This document shows, piece after piece, positions 8,309 through 16,698 of a DNA stretch of 64,000 bases. Source of the stretch: DASQPR01 sp963727415 (GTDB taxonomy: Bacteria > Actinomycetota > Actinomycetes > Mycobacteriales > Micromonosporaceae); assembly GCA_963727415.1 (NCBI GenBank), contig CAVSGF010000002.1:558001-622000 (forward strand), given 5' to 3'. Under the pieces are notes generated by a model that worked only from the letters and a program-made list of their open reading frames with translations, made no database searches and was not told where the DNA came from. A program made the translations under genes and the position numbers. Each line of letters opens with the position of its first letter. The first letter of the stretch is position 1.

Positions 8309-9385
8309 ATGGACGGCATGGATCTGCCAGTGATGCCGCCGGTGCCCCCGATGCTCGCCAAACCGGTCGCCGACATCCCGGACGGCCAGCTCTATGAGCC
8401 TAAATGGGATGGGTTCCGGTCGATCATCTTCCGGGACGGAGACGAGGTGGAGATCGGAAGCCGCAATGAGCGGCCGATGACCCGCTACTTCCCGGAGATC
8501 GTCGAGGCCGTGCTGGCGAACTTCCCGGAGCGCTCGGTGATCGACGGCGAGATCGTCCTCGTCGACACGGACCGCAACACGCTCGATTTCGAGGCGCTGC
8601 AGCAGCGGATCCACCCGGCCGCCAGCCGGGTCACCATGCTGGCCGAGACGACTCCGGCGAGCTTTGTCGCGTTCGACCTGCTGGCGCTCGACGGAGACGA
8701 CCTGTGCCAGCGCCCGTTGATCGAGCGCCGGGAGTTGCTCGAACAGGCCCTGTCCAGCGCCGCCTCACCGGTCTACGTGACGCCCGCTACCCGCGACGTC
8801 GCCACCGCCCGCGAGTGGTTCTCCCGGTTCGAGGGCGCCGGGCTCGACGGTCTGATCGCCAAGCGGCTCGACTTGACCTATCAGCCGGACAAGCGGGTGA
8901 TGAGCAAGATCAAGCATGAGCGTACGGCCGACTGCGTGGTCGCCGGCTACCGCGTGCACAAGTCGGCCGATGATGCCATCGGGTCACTTCTGCTCGGGCT
9001 GTTCGACGAGCGCGGGGTGCTGGCCTCGGTCGGGGTCATCGGTGCCTTCCCGATGGCCACCCGGAAGGCGCTGTTCCAGGAGCTACAGCCCCTCGTCACG
9101 ACGTTCGACGGGCATCCGTGGAACTGGGCGGCGACCGCCGAGGGGGAGCGGACCCCGCGCCGTAACGAGACCAGCCGGTGGAACGCCGGCAAGGACCTGT
9201 CGTTCACGCCGTTGCGGCCGGAGCGGGTGGTCGAAGTGCGCTACGACTACATGGAAGGGCCGCGGTTCCGGCACACCACCCAGTTCGTGCGCTGGCGTCC
9301 GGACCGGGAGCCGGACTCGTGCACGTACGACCAACTGGACCGGCCGGTCAGCTTCCACATCGCGGATGTACTGGCCGGGAGGTGA
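8309..9385 (+). CDS. ATP-dependent DNA ligase (LigC/LigD ligase-domain type)
   Basis: About 358 residues with an adenylation domain and C-terminal OB fold. The AMP-accepting lysine is in motif I YEPKWDGFRS (about residue 32). Further nucleotidyltransferase motifs are VIDGEIV, FVAFDLLALDG, GLDGLIAKR and the motif V lysines in SKIKHERTADCVV. The OB-fold part ends in EVRYDYMEGPRFRH. The start is uncertain among in-frame codons at 8288, 8309 and 8318. It probably seals nicks in repair or NHEJ-like end joining alongside the polymerase at 5512. Confidence 0.92.
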   Translation: MDGMDLPVMPPVPPMLAKPVADIPDGQLYEPKWDGFRSIIFRDGDEVEIGSRNERPMTRYFPEIVEAVLANFPERSVIDGEIVLVDTDRNTLDFEALQQRIHPAASRVTMLAETTPASFVAFDLLALDGDDLCQRPLIERRELLEQALSSAASPVYVTPATRDVATAREWFSRFEGAGLDGLIAKRLDLTYQPDKRVMSKIKHERTADCVVAGYRVHKSADDAIGSLLLGLFDERGVLASVGVIGAFPMATRKALFQELQPLVTTFDGHPWNWAATAEGERTPRRNETSRWNAGKDLSFTPLRPERVVEVRYDYMEGPRFRHTTQFVRWRPDREPDSCTYDQLDRPVSFHIADVLAGR

Positions 9386-9414
9386 CTGCCTGGCCCGAGG
9401 GCGGCTGAGTCCGG

Positions 9415-9990
9415 CTAGTCAGAGTCCAAGCGCGCGTGCTGATGCATGTCGTGCCAGCCATCGGCGTGCAGCGCGCTCGACCGGTTGACGCCCTCGGCGG
9501 CGTATCCGGCCTTGACAGCGACGCGGCAGGACGCCTGGTTGGCGGTAGCGTGCCGGAGCTGGAGTCGGTGCAGCTTGAGCTCGGAGAATGCCCACCCGCT
9601 CATCGCGGTCAAGGCCCGGACCGCGACCCCGCGGCCACGCGCGGCGGGCAGTGTCCAGTAGGAGATGCTCGAGCAGCCTTCGACCAAGTCGAGGTTCCTC
9701 AAGCTGACCTGGCCGATGGCCGCGCCCGACGACGCGAGCGCTACCGCCCATCCGGCGTCGGTCTCCGCCGACCACCGCCGCGGCCACCGCGCGATCCACT
9801 CGGCGGCCTCGTCCGGAGTCATGGTGCGGGCATGCCAGCGCTGGATGGCCGGATCGGCGAATGCCGCCACCACGGCCGGAGCGTCGGCCGCCTGCCACGG
9901 GCGCAGGAGCAGGTCTCCGGCGCCGATGACCGGCTGAGACAGGGCGCGCAGGCGGCCGACCGGAATGGCCGGCGTCACGAGGCTGGGCAT
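9415..9990 (-). CDS. GNAT family acetyltransferase (RimJ/RimL-like)
   Basis: The 191-residue product has the GNAT fold: LLLRPWQAADA at strand 1, RGRGVAVRAL in the acetyl-CoA motif A, LHRLQLRHATANQAS typical of RimJ-like N-acetyltransferases, and KAGYAAEGVNR near the end. The start is ATG 9990; the longer upstream frame overlaps the nitrilase remnant. The substrate is probably an amino group on a protein or small molecule, which sequence alone does not settle. Its TAG is 29 bases from the ligase stop on the other strand. Confidence 0.88.
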   Translation of the reverse strand: MPSLVTPAIPVGRLRALSQPVIGAGDLLLRPWQAADAPAVVAAFADPAIQRWHARTMTPDEAAEWIARWPRRWSAETDAGWAVALASSGAAIGQVSLRNLDLVEGCSSISYWTLPAARGRGVAVRALTAMSGWAFSELKLHRLQLRHATANQASCRVAVKAGYAAEGVNRSSALHADGWHDMHQHARLDSD

Positions 9991-9995
9991 CGGCC

Positions 9996-10397
9996 TCAGC
10001 CGGCCACGGCCGGAGCGCCGCCGGCGACCCGCAACCGCGCGAGGGTGGTGAACCGGCCGTCGTCGGAGAGGTCGGCCACCAGCACCTCGCCCGGCTCGGT
10101 CCCGGCCTGGGCGGCGATGGTGCCATCCGGCCGCCAGAACCCGGACCCGCCGCAGGTCGACATCGGACCGTCCGGTCCAGCGCCGCACGCAGCGATGACC
10201 GGAATGCGGTGGGCCAGGGCCCGGTCGCGCATCCGCTCATCGCGGGGCTCGTCCGGCTCGTTCAGGGCGCTGGCCAGGGTGCGATGTATTCGCGGCCGCC
10301 GTCGGCGACCGGCGCTCCGGACGATCGCGGCATGGGTGGCGGCGTTGGCCGTGACGTCGTACGGGACGGCCGGCGGCTGGGCGACTGCGACACGCAC
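9996..10397 (-). pseudogene. Carbon-nitrogen hydrolase (nitrilase superfamily) with internal deletion
   Basis: The frame encodes only 133 residues, while the family has about 230-280. The N-terminus MRVAVAQPPAVPYDVTAN is a typical nitrilase start, and the end (GGSGFWRPDGTIAAQAG) is a typical nitrilase C-terminus. The middle, which should hold the catalytic Glu, Lys and Cys, is missing: the text jumps after AIVRSAG to a region near ERMRDRALAH. Either a real in-frame deletion inactivated the gene, or about 350-400 bp collapsed in assembly. It is just upstream of the GNAT gene, with 5 bases between them. Confidence 0.65.
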
Positions 10398-10493
10398 GCC
10401 ACGACCCTACCGGCGGCGAGTGACGGCTAGGTAAACCAGGTGCGGGCGGCAAAATCGGGTGCGGCGGCGTATCCCGGCGCGTACGGTGCCGCC

Positions 10494-11048
10494 ATGACGC
10501 TCCTGCACACCTCGCACGCCGCCGAGATCCTGTCCACGCTGGGCGAACCGAGCCGGCTGCGGGTCCTGGCCGAGCTCGCCCGGTGCGGGCCGGACGGAAC
10601 CGGGCTGAGCGAGCTGGCCGTCACGCTCGGCTTGCCCGCGAAGGTGGTGGGGGCCTCCGTGGCCCGGCTGGTCGCGGTCGGCCTGGTGGTGCGGGTGGGC
10701 AGTTCGTACTGCGCGCAACTGGCCGAGATGCGCGACACCGCAAGTGAACTCGACCGGATGAATCCGGTCAACGACCTGCTCGACGACTACCCCCGGCTGA
10801 AGGGCGTCTTCTCGCACGGCCGCCTGGTGTCCAACCCGGAGCTGTCGGTGCATGGTCACGATCTGGCCGTACTGGTGGGCCGCCTGGTCGGCCTGACCGA
10901 ACCGGCCGGCGAGTCGGAGGTCAACCGGCGGCTCGCCGAGATCGGTGACGACGTCGCGATGCTGCGGCGGCTGCTGGTCGACGAGGGGGTGTGGCAGCGG
11001 GATCCGGCCGGGGCGGCCTACCAGCCGGCGGCGGCGAGAACCGGCTGA
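10494..11048 (+). CDS. ArsR-like winged-helix regulator with C-terminal DUF2087 domain
   Basis: About 184 residues from ATG 10494. The N-terminal half is an ArsR-type winged helix (LGEPSRLRVLAEL, LSELAVTLGLPAKVVGASVARL). The C-terminal half carries a DUF2087-like domain (LKGVFSHGRL ... EVNRRLAEIGDD ... LRRLLVDEGVWQRD). No metal-binding cysteine pair is visible in the wing, so a non-metal signal is likely. The gene is divergent from the nitrilase remnant and GNAT pair, its most likely neighbouring target. It ends inside a 17-bp tandem array. Confidence 0.78.
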   Translation: MTLLHTSHAAEILSTLGEPSRLRVLAELARCGPDGTGLSELAVTLGLPAKVVGASVARLVAVGLVVRVGSSYCAQLAEMRDTASELDRMNPVNDLLDDYPRLKGVFSHGRLVSNPELSVHGHDLAVLVGRLVGLTEPAGESEVNRRLAEIGDDVAMLRRLLVDEGVWQRDPAGAAYQPAAARTG

Positions 11049-11106
11049 ATCTCAGAGCTAGCTGAAACTCAGAACCGGCTGAAACTCAGAACCGGCTGAA
11101 CGAGCG
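11039..11106. repeat. Four copies of a 17-bp unit across two convergent stop codons
   Basis: Copies begin at 11039, 11056, 11073 and 11090 (unit aaccggctgaaactcag, copies 2 and 4 degenerate). The first copy holds the plus-strand stop TGA at 11046-11048. The third holds the minus-strand stop (complement of 11086-11088). The unit carries TGA on both strands. Confidence 0.88.
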
Positions 11107-12021
11107 CACCGGGCTGCGGGGCCCGAACCGAGGCGCGCTGTGGCCGGCCGCCAGCAGCAGTTGCACGGTGCGGGCGCGCTGCGGCCGGAACGGCTCCAGG
11201 ACTTTGAGCATCCGGGCGTCAGCGGAGCTGATCCGGCCCGGCACCGCGTCCCGTCGGCCGGCGCGCGCCTCGCCGGTCAGCGCATACACGACATGGTTCG
11301 GCAGGTGGTAGTCGCCGACCGTGACCGCGTCCGGATCTCCGTACGCCACCCGGGTCACCTCGGCCGCGGTCCACACCCCGATTCCCGGAATCGATCGGAG
11401 CAGGGCCGACGCCGCGGCGGCACTGGTGCACGCGTCCAGGCGGGACGCGACCGCGGCCACCCGGCACAGCGCGTCGGCCCGGCGTTGCTCCAGCCCGAAC
11501 CGATGAAATCCCCAGTACGGGGTGGCGGCGAGCGCGTCCGGATCGGGCGGGAGCATCAGCCCGTCGAGCGGGCCCGGTGCCGGCTCACCGAACGCCCGCG
11601 CCAGAGCCAGGTACGTCCGGGATGCCTCCAGCCCGGTCACCTTTTGGGTCAGGACCACCGGCACCACGTGTGCGAACGGGCGCCACGTGGCGGTCAGGCG
11701 CAGTCCCGGATTGCGGTGGAAGGCCTCGCGTACCACCGGGTGCGCGGCGGCCAGGGCGCCGAACCCGGCGGTGTCGTCGCGAAGGCCGGCCACCGCGTCA
11801 GCGTGATCGAGCACCCACTGGGCGCCCGGGCCGTAACCGGTGGCGGTAAGCGTGCCACCGTCGCGGGCCAGCCGAAGCGTTGCCGGACCGAGCGGGGTCC
11901 GGGCCGCCCACCAGGCCTGATGCCCGCCCACCCGCGCGCACGGATCGTGCCGGTTCATCGCCAGCGGACCCAGGGTGCCGGCGAAGTCGTAGTGATCGGG
12001 CAGGCCGAACGCGCGGATCAT
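11086..12021 (-). CDS. DNA-3-methyladenine glycosylase II-like (AlkA/HhH-GPD superfamily)
   Basis: The 311-residue protein is a helix-hairpin-helix base-excision glycosylase. The hairpin LLRSIPGIGVWTAAEV is near residue 210, and the catalytic aspartate is in the following VGDYHLPN. Upstream, TATWRPFAHVVPVVLTQKVTGLEA matches the entry into the HhH-GPD domain. It should excise alkylated or damaged bases. The start ATG overlaps the stop of the NurA-like gene by 4 bases (12018-12021), so it is translated as the last gene of the HerA-SbcDC-NurA operon. This is an unusual partner for that set. Confidence 0.85.
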   Translation of the reverse strand: MIRAFGLPDHYDFAGTLGPLAMNRHDPCARVGGHQAWWAARTPLGPATLRLARDGGTLTATGYGPGAQWVLDHADAVAGLRDDTAGFGALAAAHPVVREAFHRNPGLRLTATWRPFAHVVPVVLTQKVTGLEASRTYLALARAFGEPAPGPLDGLMLPPDPDALAATPYWGFHRFGLEQRRADALCRVAAVASRLDACTSAAAASALLRSIPGIGVWTAAEVTRVAYGDPDAVTVGDYHLPNHVVYALTGEARAGRRDAVPGRISSADARMLKVLEPFRPQRARTVQLLLAAGHSAPRFGPRSPVRSFSRF

Positions 12022-12977
12022 GTGTCGGCCGCGGCCTTCACCAGGGTGCGGTGAAGCAATCGCGCGTCACCCAGCATCGACCGGAGCTTGCGCTCCAGTC
12101 CGGCGATCGGGATCAGGTTCTGCGGCGCCCGGGGGTCCTTGTACGCGCAGGAGGCGAATCGGGGCAGTGTCACCGCCGACGTATCGGCCATCGTGATGGC
12201 CGCCTTCGTGGCCAGGCTGGTCGAGCACTCGATACGTACGATGCCGGCCCAGGCCGAGCCCGGCGGCCCGGGGAGTCGCAGGTACCAGGCGTAGACGTTC
12301 CACTGGGTGCCGAGCATGAAGATCGGCGATCGCTGGCCGGGTCGCAGGTCGCTGACCACCCGGTACAGCCGGTCCGGCAGGTACCGCTTCTGGTGTGTCT
12401 TCACGTAACCCAGCACCCGGGGCAGGTCCTGCCGGTTGCGCAGCGGACCGTCGACGACGAGCAGCTCGTCACCCCGGCTGATCTGGTGGGAGATATCCGA
12501 TTCGAGCGCGAGCACGCTCTGCTGCAGTACGCCGATCAGCTTCTTGAGATCGGGATATTGGCAGAGCACCGCCTCATAGCGGCTGGCACCGGCTCCCACG
12601 GATTCGAGGTTAGGCGCCGCCGAGAACAGGCCGCGCCGCAGGCCCACGGCACCGATCGCGGCCACCTGCGCCTTGAGATCGCAGCGCACCGAACCGGCCG
12701 CGTAGGACGCCGCCACCCCCGGGTACGGCTGCAGGTCGCCGTCGATCGACACGTGAGCGTCGATCCGGCGTACCCCATCGATCAAGTGCACCACATCCGG
12801 CACCTGCGTTCCGGACGGTACCGTCACCGGCCGCCACTGTTCGGCGGGAAACTCCACCTCGGTGTCGAGCTTCGCCGAACTCGACTCGGACGGCCCGTCC
12901 TCGGTCTGCTGATCCGCGCCGGGGGCGTCCATACCGGCGCTGTAGCCGGGGTCCCAGGCGTCGACGAACAACTTCAT
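12018..12977 (-). CDS. NurA-like nuclease domain protein (inferred)
   Basis: A 319-residue protein starting at ATG 12977, five bases after sbcC. I cannot assign it by one unmistakable motif. It begins MKLFVDAWDPGY and has VHLIDGVRRIDAHV near residue 65, acidic pairs spaced like the metal-binding aspartates of NurA 5'-3' nucleases. Further on it has LLVVDGPLR and QWNVYAWYLRLP, again NurA-like in pattern. Position decides the call: HerA-like ATPase, Mre11-like SbcD and Rad50-like SbcC precede it, as in archaeal HerA-Mre11-Rad50-NurA operons. The alternative is an actinobacterial protein of unknown function in the same complex. Confidence 0.6.
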   Translation of the reverse strand: MKLFVDAWDPGYSAGMDAPGADQQTEDGPSESSSAKLDTEVEFPAEQWRPVTVPSGTQVPDVVHLIDGVRRIDAHVSIDGDLQPYPGVAASYAAGSVRCDLKAQVAAIGAVGLRRGLFSAAPNLESVGAGASRYEAVLCQYPDLKKLIGVLQQSVLALESDISHQISRGDELLVVDGPLRNRQDLPRVLGYVKTHQKRYLPDRLYRVVSDLRPGQRSPIFMLGTQWNVYAWYLRLPGPPGSAWAGIVRIECSTSLATKAAITMADTSAVTLPRFASCAYKDPRAPQNLIPIAGLERKLRSMLGDARLLHRTLVKAAADT

Positions 12978-12982
12978 CGCGA

Positions 12983-15463
12983 TCACCCGCTCCGGTGCAC
13001 GTGAGCGGTACGCGTGTCCTTGCTTACCTCGAACCGGACCGGCACCCGTTCGGCCAGCGCGCCGACGTGCGTCACCACGCCCACCATCCGATCGCCGCGA
13101 GCCGCCAGGTTCTCCAGGGTGGCGGCCACCGTGTCCAGAGTCGCCGAGTCCAGCGTGCCGAAGCCCTCGTCCAGCACGATCGACTCCAGGCTGGCCGCCG
13201 CGGTGGACAGCCCGGCCAACTGCTCGGACAGCGCCAGCGCGAGAGACAGCGATGCCTGGAACGTCTCGCCGCCGGACAGCGTCCGGACCGGCCGGGCCAG
13301 CGCCGCGTCGTGGTGATCGACCACGTAGAACTCGCCCTTGGTCGTGGGTCAGGTCGTACTGGCCGCCGGACAGTTCACGCAGAATCGCCGATGCGCCGTC
13401 GACGAGCGTGTCCAGCGCCTCGACCAGCAGCCAGCGCTCGAAATTGTTGGCTCGCAGGTGCTGGGCCAGCGCCTTGGCGACCCGGCTCTCGGTCTCGTAG
13501 ACCTCACGGTCGGCACGTAGCTGATCGGCCTGCGCCCGCCGCTCGGTCAGCCGGTCGTGTGCGGCTCTGGCCTGCTCCACGGCGACCGTGGTCGCGCGAG
13601 CGTACTCATCGGTGGCCGGCGTCGGTACCCCGGCGGCGTGGAACAGAGACACGATTTCCCGGCGCGTGGTGGCGACCGCGGCGACCGCGGCGGCGGACTC
13701 GGCGGCCGCCGCGGCTCGACGGGCCGACCCGCGCCAGCCGCGGTCTCGGCGGCCCAGCCGGCCAGCCGGTCCCAGGCGGACGCCAGATCCGAGCGGTCGG
13801 CCGGCGGCGGCTCCAGCGTGGCGAGCCGGTCACGGGTCGCGTCGAACGATTGCCAGGCCGTGGCCACCTGCTCGCCGGCCCGGCGCTCGTCGGCGGCGGC
13901 CCGCCGTGACCGCTGCCGTGCCTCGGCGACCGCCGTCGCGGCCACGTCCAGCTCCATCTGCAACTCGGTGATCGCGCGGAGCTGCTTGCGCAGGTCGTCC
14001 GGGGCCGGGTGCCCGGCGAGCGTGGCCTCGACGGTGGCCATCCGGGAGACCAGCTGCTCGCGCTGTGCCCGCGCCCGGTTCAGCGCCGTCTCCAGATCGC
14101 GCACGGCGCGGTCGCGCGCCTGCGCCTGGCTCGCCGCCTTCGCCGCTGCTTGCTTGGCCGTGTTGAGCTTCGCGTTCGCCGCGGCCAGCAACGGCGCCTC
14201 GGGTATCGCCGGGAGGGTGGCGACGGCTTGCAGGCACACCGGACACGGCTCGCCTTCGACCAGATGTGGGCGCAGCGTCGCGGCCCGATCCGCGGTACGC
14301 GCCGCCTCGACCTCCGCTTCCACGTCGACAACCGCGGCGGCGGCTATCCCGGCGGCGGCGGTGGCCCGCTGGTACGCCTCAAGGGTGGCCTGGTGCTCGG
14401 ATCCGGCCGCCTCCAGCATCTCCTCAGCCTGCGCCAGGGTGCCGGCCAGCTGGGCACGCTCCGCGTGCACGTCGAGCAGCCGGCGGACTTCGGCGGCGTC
14501 GCCGGCCGAGCCGAGGTCGCCGCGCAGTGACTGCTCGCGCTCCTCGGCGGCGGCGACCGCCGCCTGCGCATCGGTCACCGCCCGGGCCGCGGCGGCGGCG
14601 GCGCCGGCCAGTTCGGCGGTGCCGGCCGGGACCGCCACCGCACCCAGCCGGGCCAGGTCGTCATCGAGGGTACGCAGCAGCGACTGGGCCGCCTCGGCCG
14701 CGCGGACGGTATCGTGCAGGGCCGGGACCTGCCGGTCGACGTCGGTTTCCAGTTGACGCATGGTCGCCAGGCGAGCGGCCGCCTCAGCGATCGCCTCGTC
14801 GGTGGCGTCGGCGTACGAAGTCACCTGCCGGTCGGTCGCGGCCAGTTGAGCATCGGCCTGCTGGCCGACCGCCGTGGCCTTCTCCCGAACCTTCTCGTAG
14901 ACGTGCAAGCCGAGCAGGTTCACAAGGATCTGCTGCCGCGCCGACGGCTTCGCGTGCAGGAACTCGGCGAACTGCCCCTGTGGCAGTACCACGCAACTGG
15001 TGAACTGGTCGAACGGCAGTCCGACCGCCTCCTGCACCGCCTCGTCCATCTCGGCGGGCGTGCCGGCCAGCGGGTCGCCCAGATCCCCGGGCCGCAGGCC
15101 CTCATCCAGCCGGGTCACGTCGAAGCCCTTGGGCAGCAGCTCCAGACCCGCGTGAGTGGTCGAGACCTTACCCTTGCCATCCCGGCGGACCACTCGCGTC
15201 GCCGCGTAACGGGAGCCGCCGGAATCGAAGATCAGCCGGACCCGGGCCTCCGCCGTCGACGGGGCCAGCGCGTTGGCGATCGCCCGCCGGTCGTTCCACC
15301 GGGGAACCGTCCCGTAGAGCGCGAAGCAGATGGCGTCCAGCACCGTTGATTTGCCGGAACCGGTCGGACCCACCAGGGCGAAGAAGTCGGCGTCGGTGAA
15401 GTCGATCGTGGTCGGCTCCCGGAACACCGCGAACCCGGCCAGGTCGAGGCGCAGCGGCCGCAT
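12983..15463 (-). CDS. sbcC: Exonuclease subunit SbcC (Rad50-like), two apparent frameshifts
   Basis: The ATPase subunit of the SbcCD end-processing nuclease. The N-terminal half has LVGPTGSGKST (Walker A, about residue 35). Long coiled coils follow, with a zinc hook CPVC in the middle. The C-terminal part has LSGGETFQASLSLALALSEQ and Walker B SIVLDEGFGTLD. The frame breaks near 13733 (one base missing in a ggccgaccc stretch) and again near 13343, so reading requires joining three frames. Its start overlaps the sbcD stop (TGATG). All ATPase motifs survive, so indel errors are more likely than loss of function. Confidence 0.88.
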
Positions 15464-16611
15464 CAGACCTGCACCTCCGCGTGCAGGCGGTCGAACAGTT
15501 CCGCCACCGCCGGGTCGGAGTGCCCGGAGGCCTCCAGATACTCCCCGAACAGCTCGCCGGCGCCACGCCCCAGCTGCCGTGGCACCCGGGCCGGCCCGGC
15601 TTCGGCGGCGGCCAGCACCTCCGGATCGATGCGGACTTCGAGCGCCTGCGGCAGCAGTTCCTGCACCGCTTCGCGCAGCCCGGCGCGCGGCCGTTCTCGT
15701 ACATACACCCGCAGCCATCCGTCGACGTTCGCGAACGCGCCCAGTTCGTCGAGGGTGCCGCGGATGGTCCGCAGGCTGGCCGCTGATGGAATGGTCACCG
15801 GCCGGGTGCGGGCCGCGCTGGAGGTGCCGACGTCGACGATGGTGACCGAGGGTGAGTTCTCCTCCTCGCCGAAGTCGACCGCGAGCGGGGAGCCGCAGTA
15901 GTGCACCGGGCACGGCCCGGCCACGGCCTGGCGGCGGTGCAGATGGCCCAGAGCGACGTAGCTGGTGGCCGCCGGGAAGACCGTGCTCGGCACGGCGTAC
16001 GCCTGGATGGTGTGGGCGTCCCGCTCGCCGCCCCCGGTGGTCGCTCCGACCACCGTCAGGTGCGCGGTGATGATGTTCACGGCATCGCCGGTGAAGTCCT
16101 CGGTCAGTGCCGCGATCAGACGTTGCACGTGGTCGGCGTACGTCTGGTTGGCCTCGGCGGCGGTCAGCTCGAACATCTCGTTGGCCCGGATCGCGTACCG
16201 CTGGGACAGGAACGGCAGCGCCACCACCCGCCACGCCTCACCGCTCGCGGTGACACCGGTAATCAGGTGATCGGCGGCGCGGTCGCGCACGGTACCGCGC
16301 AGGGTGACTCCGGCGGCGTCGGCCCAGCCCCGCAACGCGTCGAGCGCGGCACCGTTGTCATGGTTGCCGCCGATCGCGATCACGTCGGCGCCGGTCTGCC
16401 GCAGCGCCGACAGCGCGCGGGTCACGATGCGGGTGGCGTCGGGTGTCGGTGCCGCCGTGTCGAACAGGTCCCCGGCGACGATGACCAGGTCCGGCTTCTG
16501 TTCGCCGGCGATGCGGACCACGTCGTGCAGGACCTTGATGTGCTCGTCGAGCCGTGACTGCCCCTTGAGGACCTTGCCGACGTGCCAGTCGGAGGTGTGC
16601 AGGATCCGCAA
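15463..16611 (-). CDS. sbcD: Exonuclease subunit SbcD (Mre11-like)
   Basis: The 382-residue metallophosphoesterase has all core motifs: MRILHTSDWHVG at the N-terminus, DLVIVAGDLFDT near residue 45, AIGGNHDN near 80, and VALGHLHRRQ with YCGSPLAVDF near 225. It provides the nuclease activity of SbcCD at DNA ends and hairpins. It is intact and coupled to sbcC. It starts 87 bases after the HerA-like gene. Confidence 0.95.
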   Translation of the reverse strand: MRILHTSDWHVGKVLKGQSRLDEHIKVLHDVVRIAGEQKPDLVIVAGDLFDTAAPTPDATRIVTRALSALRQTGADVIAIGGNHDNGAALDALRGWADAAGVTLRGTVRDRAADHLITGVTASGEAWRVVALPFLSQRYAIRANEMFELTAAEANQTYADHVQRLIAALTEDFTGDAVNIITAHLTVVGATTGGGERDAHTIQAYAVPSTVFPAATSYVALGHLHRRQAVAGPCPVHYCGSPLAVDFGEEENSPSVTIVDVGTSSAARTRPVTIPSAASLRTIRGTLDELGAFANVDGWLRVYVRERPRAGLREAVQELLPQALEVRIDPEVLAAAEAGPARVPRQLGRGAGELFGEYLEASGHSDPAVAELFDRLHAEVQV

Positions 16612-16698
16612 CTGTCTTCCCTTCGATTCGACGGTCCGCGCGACGCCGGTGTTCCGGAGATTCCCGTGAACGTGGACGTGATGAACGCCAGCGGTGAT

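Noticed and set aside
12018..13652. A 544-codon frame fusing the SbcC C-terminal part to the NurA-like protein
   Set aside because: It arises from the frameshifts in sbcC; between about 12980 and 13340 the real coding frame is another one, carrying the SbcC signature and Walker B.
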